A DNA stretch of 64,000 nt, taken from assembly GCF_040822115.1 (NCBI RefSeq), contig NZ_CP162004.1:1984001-2048000 (forward strand). Reading direction: 5' to 3'. Each line of letters begins with the position of its first letter. Positions within the stretch are counted from its first letter, which is position 1. This DNA is from Flavobacterium sp. WC2421. GTDB taxonomy: Bacteria; Bacteroidota; Bacteroidia; Flavobacteriales; Flavobacteriaceae. The position numbers and the translations under genes are program-made. Shown one piece after another: positions 27,726 to 37,263 of the stretch. The notes beneath the pieces were generated by a model. That model ran no database searches. It saw only the letters and a program-made list of their open reading frames with translations, and was not told where the DNA came from.

Positions 27726-30236
27726 TTATATTTTTTTAATGCGTTTAATCCACTTCCATATTTCAATCCAAAGAACTGAAACGCCACTTACTGTGATGCA
27801 AATTCCAATTTGACGAAGTTGAAGTGGGAGCACGTCAAAAAAGTCGGCAATGGGACTGATGTATAAAATCATTCCAAGCATCAATAGAGTGATGGAATTT
27901 ACAAAAACCATCATGTTATTTTTGTTTTTTAAAGATAAAAAAACCGAATAATAAAAGGAACGATTAACGAGCGATAAAATGATATTGGAGAAAACTAAGG
28001 TGGTAAAAACCATCGTTCTGGTTAAATTTTCGTTTCCTCCATTTTGAACTGTTAATTGGTATACAAATAATATCCCAAGTGTGATTGCTATTCCTTGTAT
28101 AATACTTATTCCCATTTCTTTTAGTGATAAAAAAGTGCTTCCCAATTGTCGAGGCATTTGTTTCATACTATTTTTTTCAGCAGGTTCGTTTTCATACACA
28201 ATAGAACACATAGGGCCCATTACTAATTCTAAGAAAATAACGTGAACTGGGGTGAAAATATTGGGGTAAATCCAACCTAAAAATAAGGGTAATGAAACCG
28301 TTAGGATTATGGGGATATGTATGGAAACAATATACTGTACTGCTTTTTTGAGATTGGTATAAATGCGACGACCTGCCGCTACAGCCACAATCATTTTGGA
28401 TAAATCATCATCTACTAGAATTAAATCGGCGGCAGTTTTTGCAATTTCAGTTCCTTTTTTTCCCATGGCAATCCCTATGTGAGACGCTTTTAATGCAGGT
28501 CCATCATTGACACCATCGCCAATCATCGCAACCACTTGATTGTCGTTTTTTAGTGCATTGACAACGGCTAATTTTGCTTCGGGAAACATACGAGTCATAA
28601 GCGTACTGTTGTGAATACTTTGTAATCTTTTTACTTCGTCCAGCTTCATGATTTCTTCCCCTTCCATTACAATGTCAGGATTTTTTATCCCAGCCATTTC
28701 TGCAATGGCTTTAGTGGTCACACTATTGTCACCTGTAATTACTTTTACTTGAATACCTGCTTCATAGAATTGTTTAATTACCTGGTGAATATTGGTTTTA
28801 GGAGGATCATAAAAAATGACCAATCCAACAAAATGAAAGGGAAGCTCTTCTTGGTTTATTGGAAAGCTTTTTTCGGTATAATCAGAGTAGGCAACACCAA
28901 GAATACGATAGCCTTTGGAAGCCAAGAGTTCTATCGTTTTATAAATTGTATTTTTTTCCTCGGTATTGAGGTTGGATACTTTTAGTATAGTTTCGGGAGC
29001 ACCTTTTGCGGCAATTATTCGCTTTCCTTCTTGATTTTGAAAAACGTGTGTCATCATGGGTGGTTTTCCATCAAGGGGATATTCATGAACCATCAAGAAA
29101 TCTCGGCGGTTATCATTAGTGGTAGTAGCCTCATATTCTTGATGCACTGTTTTTTCCATTGGGTCAAAAGGAACGGGCTCACTGGCCCACATTGCTGTTT
29201 CAATAACTTTTTTGGCTTCAGGATTATTCCAATTTTCCTTTTCAAATAATTGATTGGTATCAAAAGTATAAACCGATTGTAAACTCATTTTATTCTTAGT
29301 AATAGTACCAGTTTTATCCGTACAAATTACTGTAGCACTCCCTAAGGTTTCTACCGTTCTTATTTTTTTAACAATGACTCCTTCTTTCATTAATCGCCAG
29401 GAGCCCAATGCCATAAAAGTCGTGAAAGCCACAGGAATTTCTTCTGGTAAAATCGACATAGCTAAGGTTAGTCCTTTTAATAGACTGTTCAATATGTCAT
29501 GCGTTTTCCAGTAGTATACACCCCAAACCAATAAGAAAATAACAATGCCAATAATGGCCATTCCTTTTACAAATTTTTCTATTTGTACTTGTAGTGGCGT
29601 AGGTTGTTCTTTAATGTTTAAAATAGAATTTCCTAGTTTTCCAATTTCAGTTTCAGGACCAATTTTAGTGGTTTTATATACTGCTAATCCCGAAGCAACT
29701 AAAGTGCCACTAAAAACAGTTTTTTTATCCGTTTTCTCCGATTTAAAAACCGAATAGGCTTCACCGGTAAGTGTAGATTCATTAACAGAAAAATCGTTGC
29801 TGTGCACAATTTCACCATCGGCATTGATCGTATTGCCTTCTTCAGCGATAACCAAATCATTTATGACAATTTCTCGGGTGGGAATTTTTATTGCAACACC
29901 ATTTCGAAAAACGGTACTTAATGGTTCGTTTAATTTTTCTAAAGCTTCCAATGCTTTTCTACTGCGATTGTCTTGAAAGAATGATATTCCAGAAACAGCC
30001 ACTATTGCAGCTAACATAAAACAAGCTTCACTGTTTTCACCTAGTATGAAATATATAATCGATACCGCAATTAAAAGTAAAAGCATGGGCTCTTTTAAGA
30101 TATCAAAAAGAGTCAACCACCATTTGTATTGTTGTTTTTGAATTTGTTCATTGTTGCCAAATTGATTTCTTGAAGTGAGAACTTCGGCATCAGTCAGACC
30201 AATGATATTTTTAGGAATGTTGATTTCTTTTGACAT
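27726..30236 (-). CDS. Cation-translocating P-type ATPase (P2-like, ion unknown)
   Basis: An 836-residue P-type pump. Phosphorylation site D307-KTGT, actuator loop TGEA (157-160), nucleotide-binding KGAPE, and hinge GDGVNDGPAL are all present, with about ten membrane helices. The M4 ion motif is PEEIP (264-268) rather than the PEGLP of calcium pumps. The M6 region reads LELVMGPMCSIVYENEP, where calcium pumps have NLVTDG. The transported ion is therefore not predictable. The open frame reaches 30263, but the ATG at 30236 is preferred, 24 bp after an exact -7 box. Monocistronic. Confidence 0.92.
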   Translation of the reverse strand: MSKEINIPKNIIGLTDAEVLTSRNQFGNNEQIQKQQYKWWLTLFDILKEPMLLLLIAVSIIYFILGENSEACFMLAAIVAVSGISFFQDNRSRKALEALEKLNEPLSTVFRNGVAIKIPTREIVINDLVIAEEGNTINADGEIVHSNDFSVNESTLTGEAYSVFKSEKTDKKTVFSGTLVASGLAVYKTTKIGPETEIGKLGNSILNIKEQPTPLQVQIEKFVKGMAIIGIVIFLLVWGVYYWKTHDILNSLLKGLTLAMSILPEEIPVAFTTFMALGSWRLMKEGVIVKKIRTVETLGSATVICTDKTGTITKNKMSLQSVYTFDTNQLFEKENWNNPEAKKVIETAMWASEPVPFDPMEKTVHQEYEATTTNDNRRDFLMVHEYPLDGKPPMMTHVFQNQEGKRIIAAKGAPETILKVSNLNTEEKNTIYKTIELLASKGYRILGVAYSDYTEKSFPINQEELPFHFVGLVIFYDPPKTNIHQVIKQFYEAGIQVKVITGDNSVTTKAIAEMAGIKNPDIVMEGEEIMKLDEVKRLQSIHNSTLMTRMFPEAKLAVVNALKNDNQVVAMIGDGVNDGPALKASHIGIAMGKKGTEIAKTAADLILVDDDLSKMIVAVAAGRRIYTNLKKAVQYIVSIHIPIILTVSLPLFLGWIYPNIFTPVHVIFLELVMGPMCSIVYENEPAEKNSMKQMPRQLGSTFLSLKEMGISIIQGIAITLGILFVYQLTVQNGGNENLTRTMVFTTLVFSNIILSLVNRSFYYSVFLSLKNKNNMMVFVNSITLLMLGMILYISPIADFFDVLPLQLRQIGICITVSGVSVLWIEIWKWIKRIKKI

Positions 30237-30260
30237 TGTAAAAAAGGAGTAGATGTAACT

Positions 30261-30268
30261 CAAATATA
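30261..30268 (-). promoter_or_regulatory. Bacteroidota -7 box for the P-type ATPase
   Basis: TATATTTG on the minus strand, 24 nt before the ATG at 30236. It overlaps the upstream alternative start at 30263, which supports the shorter protein. Confidence 0.55.
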
Positions 30269-30300
30269 AGTTTTTTACTTTAATCTTAAACCACTAGTTA

Positions 30301-31470
30301 TTATCCTTTTTCTTTGGTCACCAGAATGAAATAGAATAAAATAAAAATACTAGAAATTCCAGTTACTATAAATGTGGTTGCAGGGCCAAATTGATACCAA
30401 ATTAATCCTGCCAAGGAGCTGGCTAGCATAGTGAAAATACTTTGAAAGGCAGAATAAGTACCAATTGCTGTTGCAGTATCTTTCTTGTCAGTAATGTTAC
30501 TAATCCATGCCTTTGAAACGCCTTCAGATGCAGCTGCATATATTCCATAAATGGAAAATAAACCAATAAAAATAATACTACTGTGATTAAATCCCATTCC
30601 GAAATAAACAACAGAAAAAAGGACTATACCAAAAAGTAACATTTTTTTTAGTCCAATTTTATCAGCTAGAATTCCTAAAGGAAAAGCACATAGGGCATAT
30701 ACTAAATTGTAAAAAATATAAATACCAATTACCTTAGTGTCACTTAATCCAGATTGTTTTGCTTTAAGCAAAAGAAAAACATCGGAACTGTTAAACAAGG
30801 TAAAAGCAAGAAGTCCAATGACTACTTTTCGATACATAACTGGACTGGTTTTCCAATAATTTAAAAAGGAAAAAAAAGGAGTTGGTTTGGGTTGTGCTGC
30901 ATTCGTTTTTGTTTTCTCTTTTAGAAAAAAGGAGGCGCTTACAGCCAATAAACCTGGAATAAAAGCGATATAGAATAATGTTTTGTAATCTTGTGGGTAA
31001 TAATAGAGATAGATTAATGCTAATGAAGGTCCTAAAACAGCACCTAATGTATCCATGGAACGATGAAAACCAAATATCTTTCCTTTGGTTTCTGGAGTAG
31101 CTTCATCAGAAAGAATGGCATCTCTTGCGCCCGTTCGAATTCCTTTTCCAATGCGGTCGATAGTTCGAGCAAAGAAAATCCAAAGAGGATATATAAAAAC
31201 AGCCACCATGGGTTTTGAAAGGGCACTAAAAGCATAGCCTAATTGTACAAATGGCACTCTTTTACCTACAGCATCAGAGCGTTTTCCAAAATACCCTTTG
31301 CTAAATCCCGCCGTCGCTTCGGCAACACCTTCGAGAATACCTATGAGTACAATTGAAAATCCAATGGACTTTAAATAAATAGGCATAATGGGATACAACA
31401 TTTCGCTGGCTGTATCTGTAAATAAACTAATCAAGGATAGAATCCAGACCGTGCGACTGATGTTTTTCAA
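30301..31470 (-). CDS. Major facilitator superfamily transporter
   Basis: A 389-residue protein with about 12 transmembrane helices. The loop 2-3 region FSKGYFGKRSDAVGKRVPF and the GILADKIGLKKML segment in the second half are MFS signature loops, and RIGKGIRTGARDAI is typical of a subgroup annotated only as MFS transporter. Substrate unknown. The start is TTG (31468-31470): a stop codon lies three codons upstream and the next ATG would delete the first helix, so TTG is required. It follows the MscS gene in the same direction, but a terminator lies between. Confidence 0.9.
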   Translation of the reverse strand: MKNISRTVWILSLISLFTDTASEMLYPIMPIYLKSIGFSIVLIGILEGVAEATAGFSKGYFGKRSDAVGKRVPFVQLGYAFSALSKPMVAVFIYPLWIFFARTIDRIGKGIRTGARDAILSDEATPETKGKIFGFHRSMDTLGAVLGPSLALIYLYYYPQDYKTLFYIAFIPGLLAVSASFFLKEKTKTNAAQPKPTPFFSFLNYWKTSPVMYRKVVIGLLAFTLFNSSDVFLLLKAKQSGLSDTKVIGIYIFYNLVYALCAFPLGILADKIGLKKMLLFGIVLFSVVYFGMGFNHSSIIFIGLFSIYGIYAAASEGVSKAWISNITDKKDTATAIGTYSAFQSIFTMLASSLAGLIWYQFGPATTFIVTGISSIFILFYFILVTKEKG

Positions 31471-31509
31471 GAGGAATTAGATTAAGTTTTACGTTATAAA
31501 TATAAATAA

Positions 31510-31543
31510 AAAAGCCTGAAAATCAGATGACTTTCAGACTTTT
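31510..31543 (-). terminator. Intrinsic terminator after the MscS-type channel gene
   Basis: AAAAG and CTGAAA (31510-31521) pair with TTTCAG and CTTTT (31532-31543) across one mismatch, with a 10-nt loop. It lies 24 bp downstream of the MscS stop on the minus strand. Confidence 0.8.
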
Positions 31544-31566
31544 AAAAATATATATTTTGGAAAGAT

Positions 31567-32481
31567 TTACTTATTATTTTGCTCTTCTTTTTCTTCTTCA
31601 ATTTCTACTGCTGTATCTTTTATATGGTGTAAAACCATTTGAGGAAATGGAATTTCAATTCCTTCGTTGTCAAAGGCTACTTTTAGTCTTTTGCGAAGTT
31701 CACCAGTAATTTCCCATTGTTTACTTGGCTGTGTTTCACCTAAAATCTTGAGCATTATTGAAGAATCGGCAAAATCATTTACTCTCAAAAATTGTGGTGC
31801 AAGTATAATATTTTCTTTCCATAATGGATCATTGGCTAATTCCGTTCCTACTCTGTTGATCACACTAATTACATGTTCTAAATTAGAGTTGTAGCCTACA
31901 CCCATGTCTAAATTGATACGAGAGAAATCTTTGGAAAGATTAGACACTTTTTTAATTTCTCCATGTGGAATATGATGTACGGTTCCGTCTAAATCTCTTA
32001 AAGTTGTTTTTCTTAAACTAATTTCTTGAACGGTACCACTTGCATTATCAAAACTCACTACATCACCTATGCGGTATTGATTTTCTAGAATAATAAAAAG
32101 TCCTGAAATAATGTCTCTAATCAGGTATTGTCCACCAAAACCAAAAGCCAAGCCTACAATTCCTGCAGCAGCTAATATTGGTGCGATTTCAACTCCAAAT
32201 TCTTGAAGAACCATTAAGGATGTAATGACTAATAATCCAATATTGGCTGTAGTTGTAAATATTTGAATCAGTGTATTTTCTCTTTTTTCTTCGGCTTCTT
32301 TAGATGAAATTCCGTCAGGTCGTACCGCAATTCGTACCATTTTTTCTATAAAGCGAACAATGATTTTATTTAATATAAAAGCACCAACAATTATAAAGAT
32401 GATTTTTAAACCGCTTGTTAGGAGCCAGGGAATAACTAATTCGGCGTATTTTTCTAGGTATTTTTGAAAAATTTCTTGCAT
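31567..32481 (-). CDS. Small-conductance mechanosensitive channel (MscS family)
   Basis: A 304-residue inner-membrane channel that opens under membrane tension to release solutes during osmotic downshock. Three N-terminal helices are seen. The pore-lining TM3 carries an Ala/Gly pattern (PILAAAGIVGLAFGFGGQYL), and the MscS beta domain follows with GDVVSFDNASGTVQEISLRKTTLRDLDGTVHHIPHGEI. The alpha/beta C-terminal domain ends in an acidic tail EIEEEKEEQNNK. Full length. Own terminator. Confidence 0.95.
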   Translation of the reverse strand: MQEIFQKYLEKYAELVIPWLLTSGLKIIFIIVGAFILNKIIVRFIEKMVRIAVRPDGISSKEAEEKRENTLIQIFTTTANIGLLVITSLMVLQEFGVEIAPILAAAGIVGLAFGFGGQYLIRDIISGLFIILENQYRIGDVVSFDNASGTVQEISLRKTTLRDLDGTVHHIPHGEIKKVSNLSKDFSRINLDMGVGYNSNLEHVISVINRVGTELANDPLWKENIILAPQFLRVNDFADSSIMLKILGETQPSKQWEITGELRKRLKVAFDNEGIEIPFPQMVLHHIKDTAVEIEEEKEEQNNK

Positions 32482-32524
32482 TTAATGTTTATTTTAAGTT
32501 TAAAATATTATTTTTATTAAAATA

Positions 32525-32559
32525 AAAAGTCCAAAAAATCATATGATTTTCGGACTTTT
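32525..32559 (-). terminator. Intrinsic terminator after the PUR-family gene
   Basis: AAAAGTCC (32525-32532) with GGACTTTT (32552-32559), continued inward by AAAATC/GATTTT, loop about ATAT. The minus-strand U tract comes from the A run at the left edge. Confidence 0.88.
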
Positions 32560-32597
32560 AGCTTTAATAGGTAGTATGAAAAGAATTTAATTTTTAA

Positions 32598-32981
32598 TTA
32601 AATGTCATCAAAATCAATGTCGGTAAAACTAGAAATATTTGGTATTGTTTGTTCGTTGGTTACTTTTTCAGTAGCATATTCTTTTTTGAAATCTCTTTGA
32701 TGTCTTTCTGAGATTACTTCTTCGCCTTTGTGGTTCAAAACATAAGAAGTCATATCATTAAGAATTTCAGCGAAAGCGGTAAAGTCTTCTTTGTATAAAT
32801 ATATTTTGTGTTTTTTGAAGTGAAATGATCCATCTTCTTCAGTAAACTTTTTGCTTTCGGTAATTGTAATATAATAATCATCCGCTTTTGTCGCTCTAAC
32901 ATCAAAGAAGTACGTTCTTCTTCCAGCGCGTAAAACTTTAGAAAAGATCTCTTCTTTTTCTAACATGTCATTTTCTCTCAT
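32598..32981 (-). CDS. PUR-family (DUF3276) nucleic-acid-binding protein
   Basis: A 127-residue protein of the bacterial PUR-alpha-like family. The N-terminal EEIFSKVLRAGRRTYFFDVRATK is the first beta sheet of the PUR repeat, followed by DYYITITESKKF and HKIYLYKEDFTAFAEIL. Such proteins bind single-stranded DNA or RNA as dimers. The ATG at 32981 is preferred over the upstream TTG (32996). The C-terminal 30 residues are charged and probably disordered. Single gene with its own terminator. Confidence 0.87.
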   Translation of the reverse strand: MRENDMLEKEEIFSKVLRAGRRTYFFDVRATKADDYYITITESKKFTEEDGSFHFKKHKIYLYKEDFTAFAEILNDMTSYVLNHKGEEVISERHQRDFKKEYATEKVTNEQTIPNISSFTDIDFDDI

Positions 32982-33052
32982 AATCCGTTCTATCAATTAA
33001 TGGTTGTTAACTAGTACTCAAAAATCTTAAAAAATTATGTATTACACAACAA

Positions 33053-34813
33053 TTAAAGCAATTCTTTTTCTGAAAGTTGTTTTAAATACAAAGATGCATA
33101 ATAGCCTTCTTGATTTACCAATTGATTATGAGTTCCTTGTTGAATAATTCGACCATCTTCAATAATAATAATTCGGCTTGCGTTTTTTGCTGAGGAAACA
33201 CGATGGCTAACTATAATGGTTGTTTTGTCTTTACATATTTCAAAAAGGTTGTTTAAAATCGTTTCTTCTGTTTCAGTGTCTACTGCTGATAAACAATCAT
33301 CAAACAATAAAATCGGAGGGTTTTTTATGATGGCTCTTGCAATAGAAACACGTTGTTTTTGACCTCCTGACAGCGTGATTCCTCTTTCTCCCAGAATGGT
33401 TTCGTATTGCTTATTGAATCCAATGATATTGTCATGAACCACGGCGCTTTTTGCTGCTGACTCCACTTCCTTATCAGTGGCATCTTCTTTACCAAATTTA
33501 ATGTTGTTTTTAATAGAGTCGGAGAACAAAAAAGCATCTTGTGGCACGATACCAATACTGTTTCTTAAATCAAATAAATTTAAAGAACTGATTTCTTTAG
33601 CGTCTATTTTTATAGCACCATTTGTTGCGTTATATAGACGAGAAATCAAAGATAAAATAGTTGATTTACCAGATCCTGTTTTTCCAAGTATGGCCAGTGT
33701 TTCTCCTTTATTTACTTTGAATGAGATTCCTTTTAAGGCTTTGATCTTAGTGTCTTCGTAAGTAAAGCTCACATTATCAAAGACTATTTCCCCTTCTACG
33801 TTTGATTTTTCAGTGTTTGTATTTTGAATTTCAGGTTCTGTTTTTAGAAATTCATTCAATCGTTTTTGAGAGGCTTCGGCTTCTTGAACCATGGATGAAA
33901 CCCAACCTAGTGATGCCACAGGCCAAGTAAGCATGTTGACATACAAGATGAATTCGGCTATAGTACCAATGCTTTTTATTGTTCCATCAATATACATAAT
34001 CCCACCAAAATAGATTACAACTAAGTTGCTGATTCCTATTAAAGCCATCATTAAAGGTCCAAATAGTGATTGTACTTTGGCCAAATTCAAACTTTTGCTT
34101 TTGCTTTCATTTGCTAAAGCAACCATATTTTTTTGGTGTTGTTCTTCTAATGAATAGGCTTTTATTACTCGTACTCCAGAGAATATCTCTTGAGAAAAAC
34201 TGGATACTTTTGATAAGTACTGTTGGAAAATGGTACTTCTCTTATTGATTTCTGAACTTAATTTGAAAATACCATAAGACAGTAAAGGCAGTGGTAGTAA
34301 GGTGTATAAGGTTAATCTTGGAGATACATTGTACATGTATACAATTACTATTGTAAAACGAATAATAGTATTGATGGAGTACATCACGGCTGGACCAACA
34401 TACATTCTAACTTTTGAGACGTCTTCACTGATGCGATTCATTAAATCACCTGTACGATTTTGCTTATAGAAATTTTGAGATAAATTTTCATATTGTCTAA
34501 AAACTTCATTTTTTAAATCAAATTCAATGTGTCTTGACATTACGATTAAGGTTTGCCTCATTAAAAAGGTAAGAAAACCAGCAATTATGGTGGTGGCAAT
34601 TATCAATAAAACATTAGAAATTAACTCTTGACGTATTACTTCGGAAGCAACGGTTTTGTCTTTTGAAAATTCTTCAATCGCCTTAAATGATTTGCTTATC
34701 AGTTTAGGTGTGAATAACATGAAGATTTGTGCGATTATTGTGAACAAAATTCCCAGTGAAAAACTGTATTTGTATTTTATAAAATATTTGTTTAAATAAC
34801 TTAATTCTTTCAT
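33053..34813 (-). CDS. ABC exporter, fused permease and ATPase (MsbA/lipid A-type)
   Basis: A 586-residue half-transporter that should work as a homodimer. Six transmembrane helices occupy about residues 1-310, and the ATPase domain about 340-586. Visible motifs are Walker A GKTGSGKS, Q-loop GIVPQDAFLF, signature LSGGQKQRVSIARA, Walker B ILLFDDCLSAVD and the H-loop VSHR. Subtype cannot be fixed: lipid, peptide and drug exporters share this layout. The ATG at 34813 has no exact -7 box nearby. Divergent from the leucine dehydrogenase gene (203 bp). Confidence 0.94.
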   Translation of the reverse strand: MKELSYLNKYFIKYKYSFSLGILFTIIAQIFMLFTPKLISKSFKAIEEFSKDKTVASEVIRQELISNVLLIIATTIIAGFLTFLMRQTLIVMSRHIEFDLKNEVFRQYENLSQNFYKQNRTGDLMNRISEDVSKVRMYVGPAVMYSINTIIRFTIVIVYMYNVSPRLTLYTLLPLPLLSYGIFKLSSEINKRSTIFQQYLSKVSSFSQEIFSGVRVIKAYSLEEQHQKNMVALANESKSKSLNLAKVQSLFGPLMMALIGISNLVVIYFGGIMYIDGTIKSIGTIAEFILYVNMLTWPVASLGWVSSMVQEAEASQKRLNEFLKTEPEIQNTNTEKSNVEGEIVFDNVSFTYEDTKIKALKGISFKVNKGETLAILGKTGSGKSTILSLISRLYNATNGAIKIDAKEISSLNLFDLRNSIGIVPQDAFLFSDSIKNNIKFGKEDATDKEVESAAKSAVVHDNIIGFNKQYETILGERGITLSGGQKQRVSIARAIIKNPPILLFDDCLSAVDTETEETILNNLFEICKDKTTIIVSHRVSSAKNASRIIIIEDGRIIQQGTHNQLVNQEGYYASLYLKQLSEKELL

Positions 34814-34930
34814 TTTTTTATGATATTCGGTATTATGATTCTCTTATTTTTTGATTAATTGTTGTTGTATTGTTAATTTTAGAAAAGTGATTAAAAGTAG
34901 TAAACATGTGAATTGCTTATTTTTTTTATA

Positions 34931-34955
34931 AAAAAATGAAATTTATTCATTTTTT
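34931..34955. promoter_or_regulatory. Palindrome overlapping the leucine dehydrogenase promoter
   Basis: Perfect 10-bp inverted repeat AAAAAATGAA (34931-34940) and TTCATTTTTT (34946-34955), 5-nt centre. It ends 3 bp before the -7 box, so it covers the -33 region and could be an operator. Confidence 0.4.
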
Positions 34956-34958
34956 ATG

Positions 34959-34966
34959 TAAATTTG
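34959..34966 (+). promoter_or_regulatory. Bacteroidota -7 box for the leucine-type dehydrogenase
   Basis: TAAATTTG, an exact TAnnTTTG match, 50 nt before the ATG. Confidence 0.55.
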
Positions 34967-35016
34967 ACTTGTCTTTTTGACAAATTCATAATTTTATCAC
35001 TATAAAAATTAACGCT

Positions 35017-36123
35017 ATGGATGCAACTTTCACAACAGGAAAGGAACTTCAAAAAATGGATCCCGTTTTTGGACAATTATCATTTGATGATCACGAACAA
35101 ATTGTATTTTGCAATGACAAAGATACAGGTTTAAAAGCAATTATTGGTATTCATAATTCGGTAATGGGACCTGCTTTAGGTGGGACTCGAATGTTTGATT
35201 ATGCAAACGAGTGGGAAGCCTTAAATGATGTATTGCGTTTGTCACGTGGTATGACGTATAAAGCGGCTATTACAGGATTGAATATTGGTGGAGGAAAAGC
35301 CGTTATTATGGGCGATGCTAAAACCAAGAAAACGCCTGAATTGATGCGTAAATTTGGAGAATTTGTACATTCATTAAGCGGAAGATATATTACTGCTGAG
35401 GATGTGGGAATGGAAACTAGAGATATGGACATTGTAAGAGACGTTACTCCTTATGTTACCGGAATATCTGAAGAAAGAGGAGGAGCCGGGAATCCTTCGC
35501 CAGTTACTGCTTTTGGAGTATATATGGGAATGAAAGCAGCTGCAAAACATAAATTTGGTTCTGATTCTCTTGCTGGAAAGAAAGTATTGGTTCAAGGGAT
35601 CGGTCATGTTGGTGAAACATTAGTTGACTATTTAACTAAAGAAGGTGCTATTGTTACTATTGCTGACATCAATGAAGAAAAACTATACGAAGTAGGGACA
35701 AAATATAATGCAACTATTTATACAGGAGCTGATTTATATACTGCTGATGTTGATATCTACGCACCTTGTGCTATGGGAGCAACTATTAATGATACTACAG
35801 TTAATAAAATCAAAGCAAAAGTAATTGCTGGTGCTGCTAATAATCAATTGGCTAATGAAGATATTCATGGTGCTATTTTACAAGAAAGAGGTGTTTTATA
35901 TGCGCCAGATTTTTTGATTAATGCTGGTGGAATTATCAATGTTTATGCTGAACTTGCTCATTATGGTAAAGCTGAAATTATGAGTAAAACAGAAAATATC
36001 TACAATACTACTTTGGAGATTTTTGATTATGCTGTTGCAAATAATATCACCACACACCATGCTGCACTTAGAATTGCTCAAAACCGCATTGATCAAAGAA
36101 AAATAGAAAACAGTAAAAAATAG
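35017..36123 (+). CDS. Leucine/Glu/Phe/Val dehydrogenase
   Basis: A 368-residue NAD-dependent amino acid dehydrogenase, nearest in layout to leucine dehydrogenase: oxidative deamination of branched-chain amino acids to 2-oxo acids. Catalytic lysines K82 (MTYKAAITGLNIGGGK) and K94 fit the family. The Gly-rich substrate motif is GPALGGTRMF, and the Rossmann loop is KVLVQGIGHVGETLVDYL. The chain ends with a basic tail (RKIENSKK). It has its own promoter with a palindrome and a long-stem terminator. Confidence 0.93.
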   Translation: MDATFTTGKELQKMDPVFGQLSFDDHEQIVFCNDKDTGLKAIIGIHNSVMGPALGGTRMFDYANEWEALNDVLRLSRGMTYKAAITGLNIGGGKAVIMGDAKTKKTPELMRKFGEFVHSLSGRYITAEDVGMETRDMDIVRDVTPYVTGISEERGGAGNPSPVTAFGVYMGMKAAAKHKFGSDSLAGKKVLVQGIGHVGETLVDYLTKEGAIVTIADINEEKLYEVGTKYNATIYTGADLYTADVDIYAPCAMGATINDTTVNKIKAKVIAGAANNQLANEDIHGAILQERGVLYAPDFLINAGGIINVYAELAHYGKAEIMSKTENIYNTTLEIFDYAVANNITTHHAALRIAQNRIDQRKIENSKK

Positions 36124-36142
36124 GTTTTTAGTACTGTGAATT

Positions 36143-36210
36143 ATTCCGTGTTGCGTTTTTTTTTGATAGTTAATTATCAATTATATAAAAACGGAACACG
36201 GAATACTTTT
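36143..36210 (+). terminator. Long-stem terminator after the leucine-type dehydrogenase
   Basis: ATTCCGTGTT (36143-36152) and CGTTTTT (36154-36160) pair with AAAAACG (36187-36193) and AACACGGAAT (36195-36204), with a single G-G mismatch. A smaller TTGATA/TATCAA hairpin sits inside the loop, and a TTTT run follows. Confidence 0.75.
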
Positions 36211-36252
36211 AAAATAAGCAATTATATATTTTATTATAAACAATGAAATACT

Positions 36253-36260
36253 TATTTTTG
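36253..36260 (+). promoter_or_regulatory. Bacteroidota -7 box for nusB
   Basis: TATTTTTG, an exact TAnnTTTG match, 28 nt before the GTG start. Confidence 0.6.
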
Positions 36261-36288
36261 CACCCTAATTAATAAAAGTTCTTACAAG

Positions 36289-37233
36289 GTGGTAAACAGA
36301 AGACACATTCGCGTTAAAGTAATGCAATCCATTTATGCGATGCATCAAAACGGTTCTGATAATCTAGAGAAGGAAGAAAAATTTCTTTTTTATAGTATCG
36401 ATAATATTCAAGATTTATACCTTACCATGATTTCTTCCTTAATGGAAATTGGTAAAAAAGAAGCTGAATTCTTGCATAAATCAAGTCTTAAACATCTTGC
36501 AACTCCACAAGAGCGTAAACCAAACGAAAAATTTATTAAGAATAGTATTTTCCAAATTCTTGCCGAAAACAATTCTTTAAGCATTGCTTTAGAAAATCGC
36601 AAAATTGATGCTTGGACTCTTAATGATGATTATATTGTGTTATTACTAAATGCTATAAAAGCGAGTAATCATTATATAACTTATATGGATAATCCTGAAA
36701 GTTCTTTTGAAGAGGATCGAAAGCTTATTGTTGATCTGTTTATGGATGTAATTGTACCTAATGAAAAATTGTACGAATATTTAGAAGACGATAAATTGAC
36801 TTGGATTGATGATATTCCATTAGTAAATACACATATTATTAAGCAATTGAAATCCATGAAGCCTATTATGGACGATAATTTTACTGTTCCTAAGGTATAT
36901 AAGGATGCTGAAGATAAAGCTTTTGTTAAAGATTTATTTAGAAAAACAGTTTTAAACGAGGTTGAATTAGCTAAAGAATTTGTTGATAAAACACCCAACT
37001 GGGATAGTGATCGAATTGCTGAGGTAGATACAATTATTTTAAAAATGGCGATTTGCGAGTTTTTAAAATTCCCTTCCATTCCTGTTAAAGTAACTTTAAA
37101 TGAATATTTAGAACTGGCGAAAGAGTATTCTACTCCAAAAAGTAGTATTTTTATCAACGGAATTTTGGACAATTTAGTTAAAGAACTAGAAACCAATAAA
37201 AAAATGATTAAAGCCGGTCGCGGTTTAATGTAA
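36289..37233 (+). CDS. nusB: Transcription antitermination factor NusB (long Bacteroidota form)
   Basis: A 314-residue NusB. It binds boxA RNA with NusE (S10) to keep rRNA transcription from terminating. The N-terminal RRHIRVKVMQSIYAMHQ and the C-terminal RNA-binding bundle (NEVELAKEFVDKTPNWDSDR, KMAICEFLKFPSIPVKVTLNEYLELAKEYS split over the helix pair) are typical. Proteobacterial NusB is about 140 residues; the extra middle segment is usual for Bacteroidota. The start is GTG: it gives the conserved MVNRRH and follows the -7 box by the usual distance. Next gene yajC follows after 30 bp. Confidence 0.95.
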   Translation: MVNRRHIRVKVMQSIYAMHQNGSDNLEKEEKFLFYSIDNIQDLYLTMISSLMEIGKKEAEFLHKSSLKHLATPQERKPNEKFIKNSIFQILAENNSLSIALENRKIDAWTLNDDYIVLLLNAIKASNHYITYMDNPESSFEEDRKLIVDLFMDVIVPNEKLYEYLEDDKLTWIDDIPLVNTHIIKQLKSMKPIMDDNFTVPKVYKDAEDKAFVKDLFRKTVLNEVELAKEFVDKTPNWDSDRIAEVDTIILKMAICEFLKFPSIPVKVTLNEYLELAKEYSTPKSSIFINGILDNLVKELETNKKMIKAGRGLM

Positions 37234-37263
37234 TAGTAATAAATAAAAAAAGAATTCAAAATT

